A stretch of 64,000 nt of DNA from Ignavibacteriaceae bacterium (GCA_019638025.1 JAHBUO010000010.1:1-64000), one strand, 5' to 3'; shown: positions 26,940 through 35,973, counted from the first letter of the stretch. Notes: generated from the sequence alone by a model not told the origin. Numbers and translations are program-made.

Positions 26940-27867
26940 AAAAACCTCCACTTCTTTCTTTTTCCTCAAGCTCGTTACCTGCAAGTTGTAAAAATATTTC
27001 GTGCAAGGAGATATCGTTTGCATCGAATTTCTTAATCTTTACTCCTTTTTCAATTAATAATTTTAATAGATTATCGGAATCTGATTCGGCTTTAAGTTTT
27101 ACTCCGATTGAATTCCCAAAATATTCAACTTTTTCTACAAACTGGACTTCATTTAGAAAACTTACATCTCCTTGATGAGTGATACTAACATTCCGCTTAG
27201 CAAAACGTGATTTAATTTCGCTCAAACTTCCTTGAAGTATTACTTTCCCTTTATCAATCATGCAGATATGGTCACAAAGCTTTTCCGCAAATTCCATCAG
27301 GTGAGTTGAAAATATAATCACTTTCCCTTCTCGTTTTAATTCGAGAATAATGTCTTTCAAAAGATTTGTATTGACAGGGTCTAATCCACTAAATGGTTCA
27401 TCAAGAATTATAAAATCCGGTGAATGAAGAACTGTAGCGATAAATTGTACTTTTTGTTGATTCCCCTTTGATAAGTCCTCAATTTTGGATAGTCTTCTGT
27501 CGTAGAGTTCAAATTTTTTAAGATATTCCTCGGCTTTTTTCTGGACATCTTTCCCCGATTTTCCTTTCAGATTGGCAAAATACATTATGGTGTCGAGGAC
27601 TTTCATTTTTTTGTATAATCCTCGTTCTTCCGGTAAGTAACCGACTCGGTTTTTGAATTCTTGTCCGACCTTAACTCCCTTTAATAAAACTTCTCCTTCA
27701 TCCGGAAGGTAAATATTCATCATCATGCGGATAGTTGTTGTTTTGCCGGCACCGTTTCTTCCTATTAATCCAAAGATAGAACCTTCGGGAACATTAAAGG
27801 AGACTTTATCGACAGCTTTTAATTTTCCAAAAGATTTCGATAAATCTTTTACTTCAAGTGCATTCAT
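26932..27867 (-). CDS. ABC transporter ATP-binding protein
   Basis: 311 residues with Walker A (GRNGAGKTT), the signature LSKGNQQKVQF (a variant of LSGGQ), Walker B (FIILDEPFSGLDP) and the switch His in IFSTHLMEF. After the ATPase domain there is a C-terminal DUF4162-like domain of about 80 residues, the common form among NatA-type exporters. It pairs with the permease gene downstream (8-base overlap) and follows a TM2-domain gene by 23 nt. Confidence 0.9.
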   Translation of the reverse strand: MNALEVKDLSKSFGKLKAVDKVSFNVPEGSIFGLIGRNGAGKTTTIRMMMNIYLPDEGEVLLKGVKVGQEFKNRVGYLPEERGLYKKMKVLDTIMYFANLKGKSGKDVQKKAEEYLKKFELYDRRLSKIEDLSKGNQQKVQFIATVLHSPDFIILDEPFSGLDPVNTNLLKDIILELKREGKVIIFSTHLMEFAEKLCDHICMIDKGKVILQGSLSEIKSRFAKRNVSITHQGDVSFLNEVQFVEKVEYFGNSIGVKLKAESDSDNLLKLLIEKGVKIKKFDANDISLHEIFLQLAGNELEEKERSGGFYV

Positions 27868-27890
27868 AAAATTCCTAAGCTGATTTTAAA

Positions 27891-28244
27891 TTATTGAAAT
27901 GATTTAGCAATCATCTGAGATTCACGTGCAACATTTTGATTATACTCAAAAGTAAGTTTTTTATAATTGATTAAATCGATTATTGTCCCTATTAAACAGA
28001 AACCACCTGTAAACAGATAGAGTAATCCCATACCAATCTGTCCGAGTATAAACCTTTGTACACCGGCTATTATAAAAAAACCGAGTAATGTTGTTAGTAA
28101 TGTAATCTGTGGATCTTTTCTTCTGGCAGAATAAACTGCCGCAAATTGTTGAGCTTGCGTTTCATTCATATCTTTAACGATACTTTGAATTAGCAAAAGT
28201 TCTTCCCCTTCAAGAAAGGGCATCAATTGATAGACATTCGACAT
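27891..28244 (-). CDS. TM2-domain membrane protein
   Basis: 117 residues: a soluble helical N-terminal part, then two membrane spans separated by a short turn with GGFCLIGTIIDLI, typical of TM2 domains. Function is not established. It lies between the DUF2752 gene (12-nt gap) and the ABC ATPase gene (23-nt gap), suggesting one four-gene transcript. Confidence 0.8.
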   Translation of the reverse strand: MSNVYQLMPFLEGEELLLIQSIVKDMNETQAQQFAAVYSARRKDPQITLLTTLLGFFIIAGVQRFILGQIGMGLLYLFTGGFCLIGTIIDLINYKKLTFEYNQNVARESQMIAKSFQ

Positions 28245-28256
28245 TGAAACCTCCGG

Positions 28257-28556
28257 TTAAATATTTGTAATTCTTCTGCGATATATAAGAATTATTGAAA
28301 TTGAACGGTACAACAATAGGATAAACGCAATTATTCCTAAAGGATGGGTTCTTATTGATTCCCAAAATTTCAAATCACTCAGCAATGAAATAGACCTACC
28401 AAGACCACAACCGGGACAATATTCAAATCCAAAATTACTGAACGGACAAATAGAAAAATGAGTTGAAGGATTTACAAAAAATAATAAGTAGACTAAGCCT
28501 GAAATCCAGATTATTGCTTCGAGAGGGAATAATTTTATTTTGCGTTTTAAGTTCAA
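28257..28556 (-). CDS. DUF2752 membrane protein
   Basis: 99 residues. The cysteine-containing core CPFSNFGFEYCPGCGLGRS between two membrane spans is characteristic of DUF2752. Start codon is TTG at 28554-28556 and the sequence begins with a basic stretch before the first span. Often found beside TM2-domain genes in Bacteroidota, as here; role unknown. Confidence 0.8.
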   Translation of the reverse strand: MNLKRKIKLFPLEAIIWISGLVYLLFFVNPSTHFSICPFSNFGFEYCPGCGLGRSISLLSDLKFWESIRTHPLGIIAFILLLYRSISIILIYRRRITNI

Positions 28557-28764
28557 AATGACTCAATTTTTATTGAATAAACTTAAGACAAAATCATAGT
28601 GGAATCAAACCGATTATCGATATTTAAGTTGCTTCATCATAAAATTGAGGAGCTACAATATCTAAAATTGAAAAATATTTTTCGAAGATATGAAGTAAAA
28701 GAGAAAAAATACTTTTGATATTAATTAGATTAAATTATTTTTGTCAAAAAAAGAGGAGAGTACT

Positions 28765-29190
28765 ATGATTCATCTCGAAGAATTCTTTAATCAAAAATCA
28801 CTATTCACAATTCAACTCGGAACTTCAGTGATAGATGCGGTTTTATACATGGCAAATCATAACGTTGGCTTAGTGCCGGTTTTGGATGGTGAGAAACTTG
28901 TAGGCGTTTTTTCTGAAAGAGATTTAGTTAGAAGAGTAATTGCGAAGAATCTTAACCTGGCTGCTACTTTAGTTGATAGTGTAATGACTAAAGAATTAAT
29001 TCTTGCCAAGAGTGATGAGTCTTATGAGGCATGTTTGCTAAAAATGAAAGAAGCAAAAATTCGTCATATAATTATCATACGAGATGAAAAACTACTTGGC
29101 GTACTTTCAATGCGCGATTTACTTGAAATAGATATTTCTACAAAAAAAGAAACAATTGAAGTTCTTAACAATTATATATACTCCAGATAA
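28765..29190 (+). CDS. CBS-domain pair protein
   Basis: About 141 residues made of two CBS domains in tandem: (i) NVGLVPVLDGEKLVGVFSERDLVRRVI and (ii) IRHIIIIRDEKLLGVLSMRDLLEI. Such stand-alone pairs bind adenine nucleotides or S-adenosyl ligands and act as energy sensors. The ATG at 28765-28767 has GAGGAG 6 nt upstream; the frame opens earlier at a TTG, 28741. A TACTTTTG element at 28710-28717 may be its -7 box, but no -33 partner is seen. The next gene, aat, follows at 24 nt. Confidence 0.85.
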   Translation: MIHLEEFFNQKSLFTIQLGTSVIDAVLYMANHNVGLVPVLDGEKLVGVFSERDLVRRVIAKNLNLAATLVDSVMTKELILAKSDESYEACLLKMKEAKIRHIIIIRDEKLLGVLSMRDLLEIDISTKKETIEVLNNYIYSR

Positions 29191-29214
29191 ATAGACAGTT
29201 TCTTCGGAATAATT

Positions 29215-29808
29215 ATGAGTGATTACAATGAAGATTTTTATCTTCAACCGGATATTATGTTGCATCTTTATTCCGAAGGGGCATTCCCAATGACTGATGA
29301 CAAGGGAGTTATTCAATGGTATTTCCCGAGTGTGCGAGCAATTATCCCAATCAATAATTATAACATTCCTAAATCTTTAAGAAAATATTTATCAACTTCA
29401 GATTTTTCTTATAAGATTGATTGTGATTTTTTAAGTGTTGTTAGGAATTGTGCTAATCGAGAAACTACATGGATTAATCAAAAATTGATAGATGCTTATC
29501 TAAATCTTTGGGATTTAGGTTTCATACACACTGTCGAAGTTTATCAACACGATGATTTGGTTGGTGGATTATATGGAATTTCAATTGGTGGGGTGTTTTT
29601 TGGTGAATCGATGTTTTCAAAAGTTCCTCAAGCTTCAAAAGCTGCTTTCGCTCACCTATTAAAATATTTAGAAAAACAGAAATTTCTTTTTGTTGATGTA
29701 CAAATTATGACTGAACATCTCAAGATGTTTGGTGCAATCGAAGTATCGTTGGAATTATTTCAAAATATGTTGGAAGAAGCCTACTCTGAAAAATACAGAT
29801 TCACTTAA
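29215..29808 (+). CDS. aat: Leucyl/phenylalanyl-tRNA--protein transferase
   Basis: 197 residues with the family landmarks YSEGAFPMTDDKG, QWYFPSVRAIIP, YGISIGGVFFGESMFSKVPQASKAAF and LKMFGAIEV. It transfers Leu or Phe from tRNA to N-terminal Lys/Arg, creating substrates for ClpS/ClpAP in the bacterial N-end rule. Length and spacing match the family; the start follows directly after the CBS gene. Confidence 0.92.
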   Translation: MSDYNEDFYLQPDIMLHLYSEGAFPMTDDKGVIQWYFPSVRAIIPINNYNIPKSLRKYLSTSDFSYKIDCDFLSVVRNCANRETTWINQKLIDAYLNLWDLGFIHTVEVYQHDDLVGGLYGISIGGVFFGESMFSKVPQASKAAFAHLLKYLEKQKFLFVDVQIMTEHLKMFGAIEVSLELFQNMLEEAYSEKYRFT

Positions 29809-29817
29809 CTGTTCTGC

Positions 29818-30027
29818 TTAAATTTTTCCGTGTCTCTTCATTATTTCTTTCCATTCTTCTTCGCTAAGAATGTCAGACTCATCAATTAACATTATCGGGA
29901 TATCGTCTTCAATTCTATAACGTCTTCTTGAATTTCTATCAGTTGAAACTAAAAAGTTTTCGTCAAGTATTAAATCGGCTTTAGTTTCAGGGCAACAAAG
30001 AATGTCGAGTAATTCTTTTTTTATCAT
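29818..30027 (-). CDS. Trm112-family-like small protein
   Basis: About 69 residues: KELLDILCCPETKADL followed by IEDDIPIMLIDESD matches the Trm112/YcaR fold. The second Cys pair that would complete a zinc site is missing, leaving only the CCP cluster. The start ATG at 30025-30027 is chosen because it gives the conserved N terminus; the frame extends upstream. In other bacteria these small proteins often partner methyltransferases or LpxK-region genes; the partner here is unknown. Confidence 0.75.
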   Translation of the reverse strand: MIKKELLDILCCPETKADLILDENFLVSTDRNSRRRYRIEDDIPIMLIDESDILSEEEWKEIMKRHGKI

Positions 30028-30073
30028 AAATTTCTCATAAAAGTTATTTAAATATAAAGAAGTCGGTGGATAG

Positions 30074-30099
30074 AAAAAAAGGAGCCAATCGGCTCCTTT
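30074..30099 (-). terminator. Intrinsic terminator of the gene at 30124-31026
   Basis: A 9-bp stem (30078-30086 with 30091-30099) and a 4-nt loop are followed on the minus strand by seven U residues (A tract 30074-30080). It begins 24 nt after the stop of the 300-residue protein gene and lies upstream of the Trm112-like start, so the two are separate transcripts. Confidence 0.85.
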
Positions 30100-30123
30100 A
30101 AATCTCACATCAAAAGTGAAGAA

Positions 30124-31026
30124 TTAGAAAACGAAGGTCATTCCAATTTTAAATGAATCATTGAATAACGGAACAGCCGTATTTACAGGCCAATTCATCT
30201 TTTCCTTTCTTAATTCATAAAAACCGTATGATAAACCGTTTTTCAGAAGGAAACTAATTATTGGTGCTGCGCCGGGAGAAGAGTCTAATACTTTATCAAT
30301 AAACTCACCTAATGCGGCATGAGAAGCGGCTTCAATTAAGTAACTTGCTGAAGCTTTCCAGAATAATAACCTTGGGAATACAACATTGCGCTCAAAATTT
30401 CCGGTTAGGATAAGAGCGGGGATTATCTGTAATTTGATACCGGCTTCAGTTTTTGTCCCGAAACGGAAATTACCATCAAACATTGAAAGTGTTTTTGCAT
30501 CATCGACGGATAGATTTCCCAAATTAACTTGAGCGGTTAAGCCATCAACTACTTCGTTTCTGCTCCATGTTACACCGTTACCGTTATAAAATATCAACGC
30601 TGATTTTCCCATTCTATAGCCAAAACCTTCATCCCACCCAAATCCGATTTTCCACATTTCAGTTGATAGTTCATTAACTGCCGGGGTTTTACCCATTTTT
30701 GATGATAATTGCGTGAGAGAGCTGTAACGATATTTGTATTTTACAATACTTTCTGATTTGAATAAACCCTTCTCTGATGCATATCCTAATCGTAATTCGG
30801 CAAGATTCGGATTGGCAAATTTTGAGCCCAATCCTTTAAGTGAAGTTTTTCCTACTCCATAGAATGCAGAAATAGTAGGTTTGCCATGGAAGTCAAAACC
30901 TAAATCAAAATCAAACTTTTTATCGTTGAAGAAATCATCGTCATCATCTTGAGCCTTAGACATTCCTGGCAAGATAGCAAGCATCAAAGTGAGAATAAAC
31001 AGAATTTGTAATTTTTTATTGAACAT
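30124..31026 (-). CDS. Exported protein of unknown function, probable outer-membrane
   Basis: 300 residues: a signal peptide ending near MSKAQ, an acidic run (DDDDDFFNDKK), then a beta-rich sequence of alternating hydrophobic strands and glycines (LGYASEKGLFKSESIVKYKYRYSS) ending in a terminal aromatic residue, as in outer-membrane beta-barrels. No domain family is recognised. Terminated by a clear hairpin, so it is monocistronic. Confidence 0.65.
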   Translation of the reverse strand: MFNKKLQILFILTLMLAILPGMSKAQDDDDDFFNDKKFDFDLGFDFHGKPTISAFYGVGKTSLKGLGSKFANPNLAELRLGYASEKGLFKSESIVKYKYRYSSLTQLSSKMGKTPAVNELSTEMWKIGFGWDEGFGYRMGKSALIFYNGNGVTWSRNEVVDGLTAQVNLGNLSVDDAKTLSMFDGNFRFGTKTEAGIKLQIIPALILTGNFERNVVFPRLLFWKASASYLIEAASHAALGEFIDKVLDSSPGAAPIISFLLKNGLSYGFYELRKEKMNWPVNTAVPLFNDSFKIGMTFVF

Positions 31027-31361
31027 AATACCTCCGATTTATTTTGTCTAAATTAGCAATTCAAGTGCCAAAAAATTTTCAGGAGAAAATTAGAATATTT
31101 TGATTTAAAAATGAGAGTTTAATTGATGAAAGGTTAATTCTTGCGATAAAGTAAACAACAGCTGGATAGAATAGTAGTCACTGTGCTATTCAGCAAAAAT
31201 AAATTTTTAGTATAACTGAGTTTAGTTAGACCGGTTGTCACTTCTTTGATAGAGGCTTAGCGAATAGACAATTTATCTTAGATAGTTTTATTCATTTAAT
31301 AATCCTCGTACTTTTATTATTTTTACCTTCATCAATCAACTAATTAAAGAAAAATAATTTT
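31027..31361. other. Intergenic region between divergent genes, no gene seen
   Basis: 335 nt, AT-rich. I see no open frame, tRNA or repeat. It contains an imperfect hairpin at 31161-31194 (GCTGGATAG with CTATTCAGC, one G-U pair) that has an alternative perfect 6-bp pairing inside it, and must hold the promoters of the flanking genes, which point away from each other. No confident promoter match was found. Confidence 0.5.
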
Positions 31362-32243
31362 GTGCTAAAGCTGATATCTTTTTATAAATATTCTGAAGTT
31401 CAAAATCCTGAAGAAATAAAAAATCATCTCTTAACTTATTGCAATAATCAAAACCTCAAAGGGAAAATATACGTTGCAACTGAAGGCTTGAATGGGAATG
31501 TATGCGGTGAAGTAGCAAATATTGAGTTATTTAAAGAGTTTATAAAAAAAATGCTCGGATTTGAAGATACCTTATTTAAGGAAGATGAAATTGATGCCTT
31601 AGTATTTTCCGCAATGCACGTCCGTGTGAAAAATGAGTTAGTTAATCTTGGGATTCCTGGTTTAACAAATAAGCATGGTGGAACAAGATTGTCCCCTGAA
31701 AAATTATTAGAATTTTATGAGTCAGGTAAAGACTTCGTAATAATCGATACTCGAAATTCATATGAAAGCAAAATAGGACATTTTAAGAATTCCATTAATC
31801 CCGAGATGAAAAATTTTAGAGAATGGAAAAATGTAGCTGAATCTCTTCAAGATTATAAAGATAAAGCCGTTGTTACTTATTGTACCGGCGGAATCAGATG
31901 CGAAAAAGCTTCAGCATATTTAGTTGAATTAGGATTTAAGAATGTCTATCAACTTGATGGCGGAATTTTAACATTTATCAAAAAGTTTCCCGATACTTAT
32001 TGGCAGGGCGGAATGTTTGTTTTTGATGGCAGAAAGGTTGTTAATCCAAACTCGAAAGAAGAATTAAAATATACTTCCACATGTGAACATTGTGCTAAAC
32101 CAACTTCTTATTATATCAACTGCCATAATCTTGACTGCGATATATTATTGGTTTGCTGTAAAGAGTGTGCTATTGAAAAAAACTACTGTTGTTCCGAAAG
32201 CTGTGTACAGTCTTCAAATCAACGTTCTAAAATTTATGAGTAA
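31362..32243 (+). CDS. trhO: tRNA uridine 5-oxyacetic-acid pathway hydroxylase, rhodanese-like
   Basis: 293 residues, TrhO/YceA family. An N-terminal acylphosphatase-like domain (SFYKYSEV, TEGLNGNVCG) is followed by a rhodanese domain with the active-site loop YCTGGIRCEKAS, then a Cys-rich C-terminal part (CEHC, CCKECA, CCSESC). TrhO hydroxylates U34 of tRNA in an oxygen-dependent route to cmo5U. Start codon is GTG 31362. The HEAGH membrane-protein gene follows at 17 nt. Confidence 0.9.
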   Translation: MLKLISFYKYSEVQNPEEIKNHLLTYCNNQNLKGKIYVATEGLNGNVCGEVANIELFKEFIKKMLGFEDTLFKEDEIDALVFSAMHVRVKNELVNLGIPGLTNKHGGTRLSPEKLLEFYESGKDFVIIDTRNSYESKIGHFKNSINPEMKNFREWKNVAESLQDYKDKAVVTYCTGGIRCEKASAYLVELGFKNVYQLDGGILTFIKKFPDTYWQGGMFVFDGRKVVNPNSKEELKYTSTCEHCAKPTSYYINCHNLDCDILLVCCKECAIEKNYCCSESCVQSSNQRSKIYE

Positions 32244-32260
32244 AAATAAATTCTAATGCG

Positions 32261-32767
32261 ATGTTACCTGAAGGCGCAAAATACTACTCGCAAAAAGATG
32301 CACTAAAGAAATGGGTCCCATCAATTTTGTTGTTACCAATCTGTATCTTTTTTATAAATAATTATCCTTCATATACTCTTATCGATAATTTTCATTTGAT
32401 TGTCCATGAAGCAGGACACTTAGTATTTATGTTCTTTGGGAATTTTATTCATGCACTTGGTGGAACTCTGATGCAATTAATTATTCCTGTGTTACTCGGA
32501 TTTTACTTCTTTTCTGCGAAGATGCAGTATTTGCTACAAAGTTCAATTGTTTTGTTGGGACATAGTTTTTTTAATATTGCTGTTTATGTCTCAGATGCAA
32601 GAGCAAGGAGGCTCCCACTCTTAGGTAACGGTAAACATGATTGGTATTATCTTCTCGGAGAATTAGGTTTGCGTGACTCTGATATAGAAATTGGTATTAT
32701 GTTTTTTGCTATTGGAATCATTTGGTTCGGGATAGCATTATTTCTTCCACTATTTGCTAGAGATTAA
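32261..32767 (+). CDS. Membrane protein with HEAGH metalloprotease-like motif
   Basis: 168 residues with about four membrane spans. The motif HEAGH sits at the start of a span (HLIVHEAGHLVFMFFG), as in intramembrane zinc metallopeptidases of the M50 type, and a later FFNIAVYVSDAR segment could contain a third ligand (Asn/Asp pair) in the position usual for that fold. The protein is much shorter than S2P-type enzymes and has no PDZ domain. Sequence suggests a minimal intramembrane metalloprotease or a relative; activity and substrate are unknown. It lies between trhO (17-nt gap) and the MORN-TonB gene (2-nt gap). Confidence 0.65.
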   Translation: MLPEGAKYYSQKDALKKWVPSILLLPICIFFINNYPSYTLIDNFHLIVHEAGHLVFMFFGNFIHALGGTLMQLIIPVLLGFYFFSAKMQYLLQSSIVLLGHSFFNIAVYVSDARARRLPLLGNGKHDWYYLLGELGLRDSDIEIGIMFFAIGIIWFGIALFLPLFARD

Positions 32768-32769
32768 AA

Positions 32770-33600
32770 TTGAAGTCTTATATTTTTTCATTAATAATTT
32801 TTATTCTGATTACACACCCAATAAATTCTCAAACCGATACTTTATATTATCGATTTGAGTCCGGACAATTAAAAGAAGTAATTCCACTATATCAAAATGT
32901 ACGTGAAGGGATTGCCTTATTTTACAATGAAGCCGGAGTTCTTCTTCACGAAATCAGTTATAAAAATGGTCGAGTTGAAGGGCTTGTTAAGAATTATAAT
33001 GAGAAAGGTTATTTACAAGAACTTTTTTCGATTGAGGATGGTAAGAGAAACGGACCAACATCATTTTTTGATTCCGTTGGGGTTTATATTGGCGATAAAG
33101 ATTATGATTTTGGTAGACTAGTTATTCCATCTGAAGTTGAACAATCACTTGAACCCTCAATAGTAAAAGAAGATACTGAAGTTAAATCGACTCCGAAAGA
33201 GAGTACTATTAAGCCAAGCGCTATTACTACAAAAAAACAAAGCAGTACAATTTCGATTATTCCTGCAGATAATAATGATGATAATTTAGAAGATGACCCT
33301 GCCTACTTCCTTAGTGTTGAAGTTCTACCGCAACCAATCGGGGGATATGAAAAAATTCAAGAAAGAGTTAATTATCCCGAGTTAGCTCGGAAAAAGAAAA
33401 TTCAAGGTACTGTAAAAATTAAAGCTTTCATTGATAGATACGGTGACGTAGAAAAGACAGAAATAGTAGAAGGCATCGGTTATGGTTGCGATGAAGCAGC
33501 TGAAATTACAGTTTATTATACACGATTTTCACCCGGGATAATAAGAGGAAAAGCGGTAAAAGTTCAAATGATAATCCCTGTTGAATTTAAACTAAACTAA
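32770..33600 (+). CDS. Exported MORN-repeat / TonB C-terminal fusion protein
   Basis: 276 residues starting at TTG 32770 (no closer ATG is compatible with the export signal). After a signal peptide (INSQ end) there are about three MORN-type units (residues about 25-95), a Ser/Thr/Lys-rich linker and a C-terminal TonB domain of about 95 residues: YPELARKKKIQGTVKIKAFID and PVEFKLN match the energy-transducer TonB C terminus. The N-terminal repeats resemble those in the two repeat proteins at 11384-13592. Without an obvious TM anchor it may be periplasmic and contact a barrel receptor or another envelope complex. Convergent with pdxB, 9-base overlap. Confidence 0.8.
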   Translation: MKSYIFSLIIFILITHPINSQTDTLYYRFESGQLKEVIPLYQNVREGIALFYNEAGVLLHEISYKNGRVEGLVKNYNEKGYLQELFSIEDGKRNGPTSFFDSVGVYIGDKDYDFGRLVIPSEVEQSLEPSIVKEDTEVKSTPKESTIKPSAITTKKQSSTISIIPADNNDDNLEDDPAYFLSVEVLPQPIGGYEKIQERVNYPELARKKKIQGTVKIKAFIDRYGDVEKTEIVEGIGYGCDEAAEITVYYTRFSPGIIRGKAVKVQMIIPVEFKLN

Positions 33601-34734
33601 TTTATTGAAACCTATTTCGAGCAGCTTTTTAGTTCTCTCTCCTGAAATATTTGTGTTGTCGAAGTAGTAGTTATTAAACTCTCTTCGCAAGAAATATTCC
33701 TTTCTAAGGGTGTCAAAATACTTACCACGAGCATTCTGTGAATATTCGCGAATCACTCTTAAATCTTTGTCATCATTTTCTATCGGATAAACATGAGATA
33801 AAATATTATAGAAAAATTCCTCATCACTTTCAGAATTAGTTATAGAAATGATGCTATTCTTGGCTGTTGGGTACTCGGGTTCCCAAATAGGCTTAAATGA
33901 AAAATGCTTGCAGAATGCATCATAAATCATTTTAGTACCGTTAATTTTCCCTTCGTATGAATACCCGGCAATATGGGGGGTTGCAATTGTTAGGTAATTG
34001 ACTAATTCGGTTAAAATATTTGGTTCTGATTCAAATACATCAAATGCTGTATATAGTTTTTTAGTTTTTAGAATATCAAGTAGGGCAATATTATCAACAA
34101 CTTCTCCTCGAGATGAATTTATTAATATTACGCCTTCTTTTAATTTCCTTAAAACTTCTTCATTAAATAAATGGTGAGTTGGATGTTTCCCATCTAATGT
34201 TAATGGTGTGTGAATTGTAATGATATCACAATTCAATAACTCTTCAAGTGGTCGATAAATTTCCGATGAAGATTTTTCTTTTAATGGTGGGTCATTAAGC
34301 ACAACATTTAATCCGAGTACTTCAGCTAAAAATTTAACTTTAGTCCCAATATTTCCTACCCCAACAATTCCAATTGACTTCCCATCAAGATTAATTTTAT
34401 TCTTTACTGAAATGGCAAGTAATGCTGTTATAAAATATTCTGCCACTGCAGTTGAATTACAACCTTTAGCATCCGAAAATGTAATTCCATTAGAAGTTAA
34501 ATACTCTTTGTCAATATGATCGGTGCCTATAGTAGCTGTTCCGACAAACTTAATATTGCTTCCTTGAATGAGTTCTTCATTTACAACTGTTGTTGAACGT
34601 ACTATCAGAGCATCAGCATTTTTAATTACTGAATTGGACATATTTCTACCATTAAGCAATAAAATGCGTCCAAAGCGTGAAAAAGCTTCTTGTGCGAAAG
34701 TTATACTCTCATCAATTACAATATTTAAGGGCAT
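33592..34734 (-). CDS. pdxB: 4-Phosphoerythronate dehydrogenase
   Basis: 380 residues of the D-2-hydroxyacid dehydrogenase superfamily, with the PdxB-type C-terminal extension. Visible features are VIVDES-like start, TIGTDHIDKEYL, GCNSTAVAEYFITALL, the NAD-binding GVGNIGTKV, and PHIAGYSYEGK with the catalytic His. It oxidises 4-phosphoerythronate in the DXP-dependent pyridoxal-phosphate pathway. It sits 29 nt after the receiver-PP2C gene and may be co-transcribed, although its role is metabolic. Confidence 0.9.
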   Translation of the reverse strand: MPLNIVIDESITFAQEAFSRFGRILLLNGRNMSNSVIKNADALIVRSTTVVNEELIQGSNIKFVGTATIGTDHIDKEYLTSNGITFSDAKGCNSTAVAEYFITALLAISVKNKINLDGKSIGIVGVGNIGTKVKFLAEVLGLNVVLNDPPLKEKSSSEIYRPLEELLNCDIITIHTPLTLDGKHPTHHLFNEEVLRKLKEGVILINSSRGEVVDNIALLDILKTKKLYTAFDVFESEPNILTELVNYLTIATPHIAGYSYEGKINGTKMIYDAFCKHFSFKPIWEPEYPTAKNSIISITNSESDEEFFYNILSHVYPIENDDKDLRVIREYSQNARGKYFDTLRKEYFLRREFNNYYFDNTNISGERTKKLLEIGFNKLV

Positions 34735-34763
34735 ATAATTTCCAATATAAATAGATAACTATA

Positions 34764-35930
34764 TTATCGACCAAAATATCGAAAAGTTAAGACCGTAATG
34801 TCATCCGATTGAGGGACATCTTTAGAATATTCAAAAACACTATCTATTACATCTTTAGTAATATCAGAAATTGATTTGGAATTTGAGCTTGTTAATCTTT
34901 CGATAAGTCTCTCTTCGGAAAATAAATCCTCTTTAGAATCCATGGCTTCGGTGACACCATCTGTAAAAAGAAAAACAGTCTCACCCGGATTTAGAGTAAA
35001 ACTTTTAAAATTATAAGGCATCTCTTCCATAACACCGAGTGCGATACCACCTGTCATCGGAATTAGCTCAACAGTGCCATCAGCCTTAATTAAGTACGGA
35101 GGATTGTGTCCACCATTTGCATAAGTTACCAAACCCGTCTCTGTATTAAGTATTCCATAGAATACTGTGACAAACATTGATGATACACTTTCAGAGCATA
35201 AAAGATTGTTCACGTGAACAAGGCATTCATTGGGTGATAATCCTTTAAGTGCAGTTGCTCTAAGCAGCGTTCGACTTACAGCCATGAAAATTGCAGCAGG
35301 AATACCTTTTCCTGAAACATCACCGATTACGAATCCGAAATTTTTATCGTCAATCATAAAGAAATCAAAGAAGTCTCCACCTATATCTTTTGCAGCTGTC
35401 ATCGAACCAAAAACATCAAAATCTTTTCTATCAGGATAAGGGGGAAAAACTTTTGGGAGGATTGCTTGCTGAATTATTTTTGCAGTATTTAAATCTTGCT
35501 TTAATGCAATAAGTTGATCATGTTCTTCAAGCGATTGTTTAAGAATAGTAAGCTGTTGAAGAGTTTTATTAATTGTAATTTCCAAATCACCAAAGTCAAT
35601 CGGCTTAGTAATAAAATCAAAAGCTCCTCTATTCATTGCAGTTCGGATGTTCTCCATATCACCGTAAGCAGAAACTACAACTGTTTTTAATGCGGGATTA
35701 TTTAGTTCAGCAATTTTTGAGAGAAGGGTTAGTCCATCCATCTCAGGCATATTTATATCAGTAAGAATTATTCCGATATCAGGATGCTCGATAAGTCTGG
35801 CAAGAGCCTCCAAACCATTGTGCGCAAAAACAAACTCAAATGATTCATCCCTAATTTGTCTTCTGAATCTTTGTCTTATAAGTGTTTCGAGATCCGGTTC
35901 ATCATCAACAACCATTAACTTCAGTTTCAT
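34764..35930 (-). CDS. Response regulator with PP2C/SpoIIE phosphatase output
   Basis: 388 residues. Residues 1-120 are a receiver domain with phospho-acceptor Asp58 (IILTDINMPEMDG) and Lys109 (FDFITKP). A linking helix follows, then a PP2C-type SpoIIE/RsbU phosphatase domain (about 150-388) with metal-binding DVSGKGIPAAIF, DGVTEAMDS and DDITVL. By analogy it dephosphorylates an anti-anti-sigma factor or related STAS protein to release a partner-switch; no STAS or anti-sigma kinase gene is seen here. The propeller kinase immediately upstream is its likely cognate sensor. Confidence 0.9.
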   Translation of the reverse strand: MKLKLMVVDDEPDLETLIRQRFRRQIRDESFEFVFAHNGLEALARLIEHPDIGIILTDINMPEMDGLTLLSKIAELNNPALKTVVVSAYGDMENIRTAMNRGAFDFITKPIDFGDLEITINKTLQQLTILKQSLEEHDQLIALKQDLNTAKIIQQAILPKVFPPYPDRKDFDVFGSMTAAKDIGGDFFDFFMIDDKNFGFVIGDVSGKGIPAAIFMAVSRTLLRATALKGLSPNECLVHVNNLLCSESVSSMFVTVFYGILNTETGLVTYANGGHNPPYLIKADGTVELIPMTGGIALGVMEEMPYNFKSFTLNPGETVFLFTDGVTEAMDSKEDLFSEERLIERLTSSNSKSISDITKDVIDSVFEYSKDVPQSDDITVLTFRYFGR

Positions 35931-35973
35931 AATTCCCTCAAAAAAATATTATGCTTTGTTAGATAATAAATAA

